From positions 11,735 through 75,734 of the forward strand of contig JBATSB010000154.1 in the NCBI GenBank assembly GCA_049293015.1: 64,000 nucleotides of DNA, given 5' to 3'. This document shows, in pieces, positions 54,501 through 61,947 of this stretch. This DNA is from UBA2330 sp049293015. Lineage in GTDB: Bacteria; Bacteroidota; Ignavibacteria; Tepidaquicellales; Tepidaquicellaceae. The position numbers and the translations under genes are program-made. How positions within the stretch are numbered: position 1 is the first letter of the stretch; every line of letters starts with the position of its first letter. The notes below the pieces were generated by a model that saw only the letters and a list, made by a program, of their open reading frames with translations, searched no databases and was not told where the DNA came from.

Positions 54501-57195
54501 AGTAGAAGGTAATTTAGATTTTAAAGAGGATCCTGACATTGATTTTTCCGAAATATTGCCTGAAGTACTTTATAAAAAATATCCGGATTTTCAGGCTGAG
54601 ATTAGGCTAACCGAACTTTGTGGAGAACATCTTTACAAGATCTTGACCGGAAGAAAGGATCCGCTTGAGATATTGTTTCCTGAAGGTGATATGACATTAC
54701 TTACTAAACTTTATCAGGATTCACCTACTTTTGTTCATATGAATAATTCAATTAGAATAATCACTGAAAATATTCATAGTAGTTTTTCAGAAGACAAGAA
54801 ATTAAATATACTAGAAATAGGTGCAGGTACAGGAAGCACAACATCATATATTACTCCCCTCTTAAAAAATGAAAACATTAGCTACACTTTCTCAGATATA
54901 TCACAAGCATTTTTTATCAAATCAAAGGAAAGATTTAAAGAGTTTAGAAATATCAATTATAAAGTTTTAGATATTGAAAAGGATCCCGTCACGCAGGGAT
55001 TTGATTTGAATGAGTTTGATATTATAATTGCGTCTAATGTTATTCATGCAACTAAAGATTTAAAAAATTCATTGAATAACATTAGAAAATTATTGTCACA
55101 AAACGGCATTTTAATTTTAAATGAAGTTACAGAAAAACAGGCATGGCTTGATATCACATTTGGTCTGACAGACGGATGGTGGAATTTTTCTGATACTGAT
55201 ATTCGAAAAGAACATCCATTATTAAGTAATGAAAATTGGAAAAATTTATTTTCACATGAAAAATTTGAAAATGTAGAAATTTATTCTCCTGATTTAAATA
55301 ATAAAATGTTTACCGGACAGTCTTTAATTGTTGCATCTGCAAATGCTACTGAAGAGGAAAGAGAAAATGAAATTTCAGAAAAAAAAGAATTACTTGTATT
55401 TTCAATTGGATCCGTTTCAAAAAATCTAAATGAAGCTTTAAAAAAATCTTTAACTGACATTGTTTTTATTAATGATGCTGATTCATTTGAGAAAAAATCA
55501 GATAATGAATACTCAGTTGATTACAATGATCAAACTCAGTTAAAAGATCTGTTTAAAGTTTTAAATAAAAAAAGTAAAAAGAAAAATATAATAGTTATAA
55601 TTCCTGATTCAGAAATAGTTAATGATGATGTTATAAATAATCTTACACTAAAAGGATCATCGTTAATTCTGAATATATTAAAAGTTATCTCTGAAGCAAA
55701 AAACGGAAATGATAATAAATTAACAATAGTGACACAAAATTCTGTTCATGTTTGTGAATCTGATACTGTTAGTGGAATTCAAAATTCACCTTTGTGGGGA
55801 ATTAAAAAAGTTATTTCTCTTGAACATCCTGAACTGAATACAAAGATCATTGATATTGATTTTAACACTAAATCAGAATTAATTTTAAATGAAATATTGT
55901 CCGAATCTGAAGATGATATGATTTCTTTCAGAAATAATTGTAAATTCATACCATATCTAAAAAGATTTAAACCTGACTCTTCAAAAATAGCATTAGATTC
56001 CGAGGGCACATATATGATCACAGGTGGTCTGAGCGGACTTGGATTACTGACTGCAAAATGGCTTTCTGAAAAAGGTGCTAAGAATTTAGCATTGCTTAGC
56101 AGAAGAGATAATACAAATGAATCTGATAAAATATTAAATGAGATAAGATCATCCGGTACTGATGTAAAAATATTCAAATGTGATATTACATTGAAAGAGG
56201 ATCTGCAAAAGACAATTAATGATATAAATGCAACAGGAAAAAATTTAAAAGGCATTATACATTCAGCAGGTCTTTTAGATGATGGTATATTATTAAATCA
56301 GACAATTGAGAAATTTGAAAAAGTATTATCTCCTAAAATTAAAGGTGCCTGGTATCTGCATGAACTTACAAAGGATTTAGAAATTGATTTCTTTATAATG
56401 TATTCATCAATTGCATCATTACTTGGCTCAGCTGGTCAGGCAAACCACTCGGCTGCAAATTCATTCCTTGATTCATTTGCATTTTACAGAAAAGCAAAAG
56501 GACTTCCTGCAATGAGTATTAACTGGGGTGTCTGGTCTGAAATTGGTTCAGCTGTGAAAAAGGGAGCAGACAAGAATGAAAAAATACCGGGACTAGGAAT
56601 GATAGATCCTGAAAGAGGTATAAGGGCATTAGAAAAAATTTTCAATTCCGGAAATGCACAAATCGGAATACTTCCAATGGATTGGAATAAATATTTTGAA
56701 AGCACAAAAAATAAATTTGCTGAAAAATTAATTTCAGAGATTCGGGATTCGGAGAAAGAAATTTTTGAAAAGAAAGATGATAATTTTATTTCAAGATTAC
56801 GAAATGCGAATGAATCTGAGCAAACTGAATTACTGAAAAGTTATTTCAGAGAATTGATTTCTATGATAATGGGACTTGATCCTGAAGATCTGGATGATGA
56901 GCAGCCGCTGAATACAATGGGACTGGATTCTCTTATGGCGATCGAATTAAAAAATAAAGTTAACATCGAGCTTGGAGTAGATCTGAATCTAGTTCGGTAT
57001 ATGGAAGAAACCGGCATCATTCATCTTGCAGCAGAATTAAAAGAGCAGCTGCCAAAGATTCTGAACAACAGCAGCATAAAAACGGTTAAAACCGTTTCCA
57101 AAATTTCTGAAGAAGAAAAAGCACGCGACCTTCTTACTAATCTCGATAATCTCTCCGAAGAAGAACTCGACAGACTTTTAAATGAATCCAAATAA
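48538..57195 (+). CDS. FAAL-type modular polyketide synthase (FAAL-ACP-KS-AT-DH-cMT-KR-ACP)
   Basis: 2885 aa from TTG 48538. Domains: fatty acyl-AMP ligase (about 1-570; YTSGSTGIPKGVMVNH near 167, IIIRGQNHYPQDIE later); ACP1 (Ser632, GMDSLKA); KS (about 694-1120; Cys856, His991, His1031); AT (about 1212-1530; GHSAGE Ser1306, specificity motif IASH); DH (about 1600-1870; H1616 and D1784 in HPVLIDNAFQ); C-methyltransferase (about 1935-2270; LEIGAGTG at 2092-2099); KR (about 2490-2670; GGLSGLG 2496-2502, S2624, but His2637 where Tyr is expected); ACP2 (Ser2798, GLDSLMA). No ER or TE. It predicts loading of a free fatty acid and one extension cycle, possibly with alpha-methylation. The C-terminal EEE-type tail looks like a docking region for the next protein. 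Three palindromic elements lie inside. Confidence 0.93.
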   Translation: MEKAQNLVDLLIYRSQKQPDKTAFVFLEDGETESGTFSFKALDIRAKSIAYCLQTKNLNGERALLIYESGLEYLDSFFGCLYTGVISVPLHPPGKNKSLSRIAAIAKDSDAKVILSTTEIYDELKDEFAKDDFLKDLEWILTETISDVNSEKWINPGIKPETLAYLQYTSGSTGIPKGVMVNHRNLLANLEIIDKSHPHDDKSVMVTWLPIHHDMGLIYGILLPFYSGYTCYFMTPQAFVQKPYRWLSAISKYKGTHNAAPNFAFELCVNKITDEQKKSLDLSTWTTAMNAAEPVRAETIERFSEYFSECGFEKRYFSPGYGLAEGTLILSTTFTKDEPVLKRFNDTDIEKKNKAVVSIAEDKISKVHAGHSHSIEDTRLAIVDPVSLIECKEGEVGEVWASGVSIAQGYWQREDATAETFKAHIKDTNEGPFLRTGDLGFIYENELYITGRYKDLIIIRGQNHYPQDIEYTVEASHPALRLGCVAAFSIDFEGEEHLGIVQEIQKNFVKDFDTDEIVKAIRKAVSEEHDLQVQSITLIKPGTVPKTSSGKIQRKACLQGVLDNELEVLAEWTQGELKDLRPKEISKNEKTKFKATSINIKNWLVKRLSDLMQISIDSIDVSESFAAYGMDSLKAVQLSGDLETLLDRHLPDTLVYDYPNVNALSEFLSTENVQSADDFKENINTKVISKIENEPIAIVGIGLKFPGADGPDEFWNLLKEGRDAITKIPEGRWKESSMKPSTVRYGGFVNDTDKFDPVFFGISPREALQIDPQQRFTLEVAWNTMEDAGIDPSTLAGKDVGVFMGICTYDYARFSAGRKEIFDVYTGTGTSLSIAANRISYLFDFRGPSIAIDTACSSSLVALHTACNSLRNGESSLALAGGVNLLLAPDWNVVFTEADMLAPDGKCKTFDAAADGYVRSEGCGIVVLKKLSDAIKDGDRIYSVIKGSAINQDGKSNGLTAPNGPSQENVISKALNNAGIKSSDVSYIETHGTGTPLGDPIEVNSIVKVISKDRSEDNPCYIGSVKTNIGHLEAAAGIAGIIKTSLALYNKKIPKHLNYTSLNPEIHLDETTVKIAETEISWTDNKRFAGVSSFGFGGTNAHIILENAPADLTASNPVSKKMPFNILTLSAKSDKALKELAKKYRDLITENNLNLKDICFTANTGRASFSHRLALVCSDNDSLSKQLNSFIIDKNSFGLLKGTTKINHIPKVAFLFPGQGAQFIGMGKELYDTQPLFRNIINRCDEILRNYLDKPLLEVLFYDKDENLNPINETTYTQPALFAIEYALGKLWMSWGINPDVMMGHSAGECVAACLAGVFSLEDGLKLVTERGRLMQTMTEEGEMYTIFEDEKVTKEFLIGYEDKVSIASINGPKKTVISGSKDSLDKIIKNIESKNIEYKKIIVSIASHSPLMHSMIDEFRKVCETINYSEAEIPVVSNITGEIVTDKISNAEYWCEHILSPVRFSESIKECVNKGVEIFVDLGPKPSSINMAQESVLDPMIKWLPSFKYNFTIWETMLSSLGSMYVGGIDPDWEEFAKDFSHAKVSLPNYPFQRERYWIGDGVEGETDLSVSVVAVESQSGDGSFAGVRLPSASDTETIFNLRISGNSPEYLKDHVVFGKIIFPAAGFIETALAVSRSIRKIDSIIVSGISFHQALILKENEFTDIQIILTKTVTNIYEFKIYSADYSNNAIDNVFWTLHSSGKINFNKIETEENKIEVNKIVFNNSQEINNLYECIRESGVDYLNTFQAIKELNVNGDEAFSKIEVNNININAILAHPVLIDNAFQTVLSLLDYKNPEKAFIPVGINEINLYKNLTSVIYCHAGLVKSLSPAVLNSADIKIYSDSGELICNIKGLQLKEVSKKEFLAINDDLNNWFYDIDWVKVKKELIYLKPVELLQTLYYNSNDPSNINSSDNSISKYREFLKDLELLTVHYVVSAIKESGIRTTIGNSLTVNEFIERFGFSDKYKKLVKRLIEILSDNKILNIVEGNLDFKEDPDIDFSEILPEVLYKKYPDFQAEIRLTELCGEHLYKILTGRKDPLEILFPEGDMTLLTKLYQDSPTFVHMNNSIRIITENIHSSFSEDKKLNILEIGAGTGSTTSYITPLLKNENISYTFSDISQAFFIKSKERFKEFRNINYKVLDIEKDPVTQGFDLNEFDIIIASNVIHATKDLKNSLNNIRKLLSQNGILILNEVTEKQAWLDITFGLTDGWWNFSDTDIRKEHPLLSNENWKNLFSHEKFENVEIYSPDLNNKMFTGQSLIVASANATEEERENEISEKKELLVFSIGSVSKNLNEALKKSLTDIVFINDADSFEKKSDNEYSVDYNDQTQLKDLFKVLNKKSKKKNIIVIIPDSEIVNDDVINNLTLKGSSLILNILKVISEAKNGNDNKLTIVTQNSVHVCESDTVSGIQNSPLWGIKKVISLEHPELNTKIIDIDFNTKSELILNEILSESEDDMISFRNNCKFIPYLKRFKPDSSKIALDSEGTYMITGGLSGLGLLTAKWLSEKGAKNLALLSRRDNTNESDKILNEIRSSGTDVKIFKCDITLKEDLQKTINDINATGKNLKGIIHSAGLLDDGILLNQTIEKFEKVLSPKIKGAWYLHELTKDLEIDFFIMYSSIASLLGSAGQANHSAANSFLDSFAFYRKAKGLPAMSINWGVWSEIGSAVKKGADKNEKIPGLGMIDPERGIRALEKIFNSGNAQIGILPMDWNKYFESTKNKFAEKLISEIRDSEKEIFEKKDDNFISRLRNANESEQTELLKSYFRELISMIMGLDPEDLDDEQPLNTMGLDSLMAIELKNKVNIELGVDLNLVRYMEETGIIHLAAELKEQLPKILNNSSIKTVKTVSKISEEEKARDLLTNLDNLSEEELDRLLNESK
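53235..53256. repeat. palindromic element within PKS (AT-DH linker)
   Basis: Core GAAACGGATTTATCCGTTTC at 53236-53255, two 9-bp arms around TT, extended by one base each side. It encodes E1567-T-D-L-S-V-S in the linker after the AT domain. Confidence 0.85.
53428..53447. repeat. palindromic element within PKS (DH domain)
   Basis: GAAACGGCTTTAGCCGTTTC, two 9-bp arms around TT, encoding E1631-T-A-L-A-V-S. Same reading phase as the copy 192 bp upstream. Confidence 0.85.
57080..57097. repeat. palindromic element within PKS (C-terminal linker)
   Basis: AAACGGTT and AACCGTTT around AA, encoding K2848-T-V-K-T-V-S between the last ACP and the docking tail. Same phase as the other two copies. Confidence 0.8.
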
Positions 57196-57222
57196 TTAAC
57201 TCATTAAAATTAAGTAAATATT

Positions 57223-60200
57223 GTGTCTGATCTTAAAGACAAAGAAAATATACAAAAATTATCTGCTCAGGAAAAACTTGCTCTGCTAAAAAGTCAGCTT
57301 CTCAATAAAACAAAAAAAGAAGATGTAACCTTTCAAATGACTTACGGTCAGAAAGCCCTGTATTTCCTCTATCTGAACACTCCGGAAAGTACTGCTTACA
57401 ATGTCGCATTCACTGTCAGAATTAAATCTCAAGTAAATATTCCTGCTTTGAAAAAATCATTTCAAAGACTTTTGAACAGAGATCAGTCCTTAAGATCCAA
57501 TTTTAAAATTGAACACGGCAAACCGGTTCAAACTGCAAGCGGATTTAAAGATGTTTATTTTAGATCGGAAGATCATTTCGGTAAAAATGAATATGAAATT
57601 AAAGATATTATAAATAATTATCACAGGACTCCATTTGATTTAGAAAACGGTGATGTATTTAAAATATATCTCCTTAAGGTTTCTGAAGAAAATTTTTTAC
57701 TCCTCATCAGCGTTCATCATATTGCCTGTGACGGTTGGTCTATCGGTACAATGCTTAATGAACTTAAGCAACTTTACGATGCGGAATCTGAAAATAAACA
57801 AATATCATTTCCACCCCTACAAAAAAAATATTCGGATTATGTAATATTTCAGGAAGATTTTATTCAAAGTGAAAAAGGTATTGAACAATGGCATGACTGG
57901 GAGACTGAACTTAAAGGCGTACTTCCATATCTAAATCTTACACCGGATAAACTAAGACCGGCGGTACAGACTTATAACGGAGCTACAGAATATTTATTTC
58001 TTGAAAAAGATCTGGTTGATAAACTTAAAGTCTTGTCTAAAAGAGAAGGCACGACTTTGTTTGTAACATTGCTAAGTGCTTATTTTGTTTTTCTTTATAA
58101 ATATTGTGGACAGAAAGAGATCATAGTTGGCTTGCCTACAGCCGGTAGAACGAATACTGAATTTGATAAAGTAATAGGATATTTTATAAATCCTGTTGCA
58201 GTAAAATCCATCATCGATTCCGAATATACCTTCCAGGAGATATTAAAACAGATAAAGAAAAAAGTTCTTTACGCTGTTGCCAATCAGGATTACCCGTTTC
58301 CTTTGATCGTTGAAAAGATTTTGAATAAAAGAGATCCGAGCAGATCCCCTGTATTTCAGACTTTTTTTGGAATGCAGAAAGTTCAGCAGTCTGACGAGAT
58401 TCAGGAACTTATTGTTTATGGAAATGATAATGCCGAAGTAAACTGGGGAAGTCTAAAAATGCAGCCCTATTATCTCACTCAGCAGGACGGACAGTTTGAC
58501 CTTACTGTTGAATTTATTGAAGGAAAAAATATTTTCTCAGGTGCTTTCAAATATAACAAAGATATTTTCTTTAAAGAGATTGTAGTTTCGATGAAAGAAA
58601 ATTTCATTACACTGTTAAATAATATTATTTCTGATTCTGAAATATCTGTGAAGGAACTAAGAATTCTTTCAGATACAGAAGAAGAAAAAATAATTGAAGA
58701 CTGGAATGATACTTATACTTTAACAGATGAACTGATGCCTGTCTGCAAGACATTTGAGCAAATAGCAGAGTTAATACCTGACAGAATTGCTGTCATTTCT
58801 GATGATTCAGAAATATCTTTTAAGGAACTTAATTTTCGTTCCGGTAAGCTGGCAAATTATCTTTTAAGAAAAGGAGTAAAGCCTAAAGATCTGATATGTA
58901 TTTGTATGGAAAGATCTTTGGAAATGGTAATATCAATTCTTGGCATATTAAAAGCAGGTGCAGCATACGTACCGGTCGATCCATCTTATCCACAAAATCG
59001 TATCGACCACATGATAAAAGATTCGGATTCAAAATTTATTTTAACACAAAGATCTGTTTCAGAAAATATCAGATCAGAAAATGCGGAGATCATAATTGCT
59101 GATGTAAGTAATTTGGAAATTTTGAATGAAAATACTGAAGTCAATGAAATTGAAATTTCATTAGAAGATCCGGCATATGCAATATACACATCTGGTTCAT
59201 CCGGCATCCCAAAAGGTGTTTTGATAAGTCATAGATCTCTGGCAAATCATATGCAGTGGATGATAAAAGAATTTAAATTTGATTCAAATGTATGCGTTTT
59301 GCAAAAAACACCATTCAGCTTTGATGCCTCAGTATGGGAATTTTATCTTTCACTGATGACAGGCGGAAAGCTGGTTATGGCTAAAACTGAAGGTCATATG
59401 GATATTTCTTATATGAAAGATATAATTATTAAACATGGTGTAAATGTACTGCAAATGGTTCCTTCACTTTTAAATCTGTTTATGGATGAACACGGAATTC
59501 AGGAATGTAAAAGTCTAAAGAATATATTTTCAGGGGGGGAAGCATTAACAAAAACTCTTTGTGAAAAAGTTTATTCAAAATCAGATGCGACTCTGTGCAA
59601 TCTTTACGGACCGACTGAAGCTACTATAGATTCTACTTTCTATATCTGTAGGAAAAATGAAACGGACGAAAATATTCCTATTGGTAAACCTGTGAGTAAT
59701 GCAAAAGCTTTTGTCTTAGATAAAGACATGAATCCTTTACCTGTTGGAGCAGCAGGAGAATTATATCTAGGTGGAGAAAATATTGCATTAGGTTATGTTA
59801 ACAATATTCCGCTTACAAATGAAAAATTCATAACAGATAAATTTTCTAATATTCCCGAAAGGAAATTATACAGAACAGGTGATCTGGCAAAATATAATAC
59901 TGATGGGAATTTAATTTTTCTTGGCAGAACTGATGATCAGGTTAAATTCAGAGGATACAGGATCGAGCTTGGTGAAATTGAGACTGCACTAAATTCTAAT
60001 GCAAAAATTGAATCCTCAGTTGTAATTGTAAGAGAAGATAAACCCGGTATTCAAAAACTGACTGCATATTTGAAAATGGTAAATCATTCGGATAATGATT
60101 TTAATAAAAATATAAATGAATACAAAAATGCATTGAGAAAAAGTTTACCTGAATATATGATCCCATCTTCATTCATATTGATTGATAATATTCCCCGAAC

Positions 60201-61944
60201 TCCAAACGGAAAATTTGACAGATCTGCTTTGCCTGCTCCTGTTGATTCGCAAGTTTCTGAAACTTCTTATATTGAACCTGAGAAGCCTGTTGAGAAGATT
60301 CTGGCAAATATCTGGAAAGAAGTTTTAGGTTTGGATAATGTCGGCATGAGTGATAATTTTTTTGAACTTGGAGGTGATTCCATTATCAGCATCCAGATTA
60401 TTTCCCGTGCTAATCAGGAGGGTATAAAGATAAGTCCGCGTCAAATCTTTCAGTTTCAGACTATCTCTGAACTCTCCGCAGTAGCCGAGCAAAAAACCGC
60501 TGAAGCGGTTGACCAAAACCCCGTCACCGGATACGCTCTGCTCACACCCATTCAGCAAAGATTCTTTGAACATAAAATAAATAATCCATCTCACTTCAAT
60601 CATTCTATTTTACTTTCATTACCTGATAATATTAACACAGAATATCTCGAAAAATCAGTCAAAGAAATTTTCATCCATCACGATGCTCTCAGGATACATT
60701 ATGATTTTAATAAAAATAAAATAACTCAAATTAATAATGACATAAGCAGTCAAACTCCGTTTATAGTTGAAGATCTGACAGCAATGGATCCGGATAATAT
60801 TTATGACAAAATAAAAGAGCTGACAAAAAATTATCAAAAAGATATCGACATTTCAAAAGGTAAATTATTTAAAGTAGTACTTTTCAGAGCAGGAAATAAT
60901 TCAGGTAATAAACTTTTGATAATTGTACATCACTTATGTATTGACGGTATATCATGGAGGATTATTCTGGAAGATCTTTATAATCTTTACAATGATTTTA
61001 TCAATAATGAAAAACCAATACTTCCTCCAAAGACTGTCTCATTTAAAAAATGGGGTGATGTTATTAATAGATACGCGAATAATAACGACCTTAAAAAGGA
61101 ATTCGATCATTGGAAGGAAGTTGCTTATGAGTCTTTAAATAATTCTGATTACGATAATAATGAAAATTCAAATATTGTAAGTTCTGAAGAAAAAGTGAAA
61201 ATTGAATTTTCTAAGGAAGAGACCAGACAGATTTTAAAAGATGTACACAAGTCCTACAATACACAGATCAACGACATTTTACTTACAGCTTTGATTTTGG
61301 CATTTAATAAATGGAACGGTGAGAATAAATTATTTCTGAATTTAGAAGGTCACGGCCGTGAAGATATTGCAGAAAATTCAATTGGCACAGATATTTCAAG
61401 AACTGTAGGCTGGTTCACTTCTGTATTTCCTGTACTTTTGAAAATTTCTTCACCTGAAGATACTGGCGAATGTATCAAATCAGTCAAAGAAAATCTTAGA
61501 AACATTCCGGGTAACGGTATTGGATTTGGTTTGCTGAAATACATGTCAGATGATACTGAAATTAAAAAATCCCTTTCCGGATTTCCTGAGCCGCAGGTTG
61601 TATTCAATTATCTCGGTCAAATGAATTTTCAGTTTTTACCAAATGACTGGAAACCTGAGGAAGGATTAAAGCTGAGTCAGGATGCTGAAAATAAAAGATT
61701 TCATTCCATAGAAATAAACGCAGTGGTAACGGATGATAAGTTATTACTCGAATTTAATTTCAGTAATAATATTTATCAGAGAGAAAATATAGATATGCTT
61801 GCTGAAAATTTTAAAAATTCCATGAATGAAATAATCACACACTGCACCGGAGAGGGAAAGAGTTCTGGGTTTACACCTTCTGATTTCTCTGCAGCCGGAC
61901 TGGATCAACAGGAGCTCGACGATTTACTTGCAAATTTAAACTAA
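57223..61944 (+). CDS. non-ribosomal peptide synthetase, C-A-PCP-E
   Basis: 1573 aa from GTG 57223, 27 bp after the PKS. Domains: condensation (about 30-450; HHIACDG, H165/H166/D170); adenylation (about 490-1000; YTSGSSGIPKGV, FDASVWE with D701/A702/W705, NLYGPTEATID); carrier (Ser1053, GGDSI); epimerization (about 1105-1545; HHLCIDG H1236/H1237, EGHGRE, RTVGWFTSVFPVLL, FNYLGQ). The adenylation code reads approximately D-A-W-S-I-S-L-I-D-K, nearest by eye to the Ser code (D-V-W-H-L-S-L-I-D-K) and also similar to Gln. The E domain predicts a D-residue. C-terminal GLDQQELDDLLANLN resembles a donor docking (COM) tail. Confidence 0.94.
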   Translation: MSDLKDKENIQKLSAQEKLALLKSQLLNKTKKEDVTFQMTYGQKALYFLYLNTPESTAYNVAFTVRIKSQVNIPALKKSFQRLLNRDQSLRSNFKIEHGKPVQTASGFKDVYFRSEDHFGKNEYEIKDIINNYHRTPFDLENGDVFKIYLLKVSEENFLLLISVHHIACDGWSIGTMLNELKQLYDAESENKQISFPPLQKKYSDYVIFQEDFIQSEKGIEQWHDWETELKGVLPYLNLTPDKLRPAVQTYNGATEYLFLEKDLVDKLKVLSKREGTTLFVTLLSAYFVFLYKYCGQKEIIVGLPTAGRTNTEFDKVIGYFINPVAVKSIIDSEYTFQEILKQIKKKVLYAVANQDYPFPLIVEKILNKRDPSRSPVFQTFFGMQKVQQSDEIQELIVYGNDNAEVNWGSLKMQPYYLTQQDGQFDLTVEFIEGKNIFSGAFKYNKDIFFKEIVVSMKENFITLLNNIISDSEISVKELRILSDTEEEKIIEDWNDTYTLTDELMPVCKTFEQIAELIPDRIAVISDDSEISFKELNFRSGKLANYLLRKGVKPKDLICICMERSLEMVISILGILKAGAAYVPVDPSYPQNRIDHMIKDSDSKFILTQRSVSENIRSENAEIIIADVSNLEILNENTEVNEIEISLEDPAYAIYTSGSSGIPKGVLISHRSLANHMQWMIKEFKFDSNVCVLQKTPFSFDASVWEFYLSLMTGGKLVMAKTEGHMDISYMKDIIIKHGVNVLQMVPSLLNLFMDEHGIQECKSLKNIFSGGEALTKTLCEKVYSKSDATLCNLYGPTEATIDSTFYICRKNETDENIPIGKPVSNAKAFVLDKDMNPLPVGAAGELYLGGENIALGYVNNIPLTNEKFITDKFSNIPERKLYRTGDLAKYNTDGNLIFLGRTDDQVKFRGYRIELGEIETALNSNAKIESSVVIVREDKPGIQKLTAYLKMVNHSDNDFNKNINEYKNALRKSLPEYMIPSSFILIDNIPRTPNGKFDRSALPAPVDSQVSETSYIEPEKPVEKILANIWKEVLGLDNVGMSDNFFELGGDSIISIQIISRANQEGIKISPRQIFQFQTISELSAVAEQKTAEAVDQNPVTGYALLTPIQQRFFEHKINNPSHFNHSILLSLPDNINTEYLEKSVKEIFIHHDALRIHYDFNKNKITQINNDISSQTPFIVEDLTAMDPDNIYDKIKELTKNYQKDIDISKGKLFKVVLFRAGNNSGNKLLIIVHHLCIDGISWRIILEDLYNLYNDFINNEKPILPPKTVSFKKWGDVINRYANNNDLKKEFDHWKEVAYESLNNSDYDNNENSNIVSSEEKVKIEFSKEETRQILKDVHKSYNTQINDILLTALILAFNKWNGENKLFLNLEGHGREDIAENSIGTDISRTVGWFTSVFPVLLKISSPEDTGECIKSVKENLRNIPGNGIGFGLLKYMSDDTEIKKSLSGFPEPQVVFNYLGQMNFQFLPNDWKPEEGLKLSQDAENKRFHSIEINAVVTDDKLLLEFNFSNNIYQRENIDMLAENFKNSMNEIITHCTGEGKSSGFTPSDFSAAGLDQQELDDLLANLN
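60495..60510. repeat. palindrome in NRPS linker (CCGCT core)
   Basis: AACCGCT and AGCGGTT around GA, in the linker between the carrier and E domains (K1091-V1096). Similar in style to the AAACGG elements but with a different core. Confidence 0.6.
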
Positions 61945-61947
61945 CAA

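Noticed and set aside
55779..56255. 158-codon minus-strand frame inside the PKS
   Set aside because: Antisense to the KR region of the PKS; no independent coding signs.
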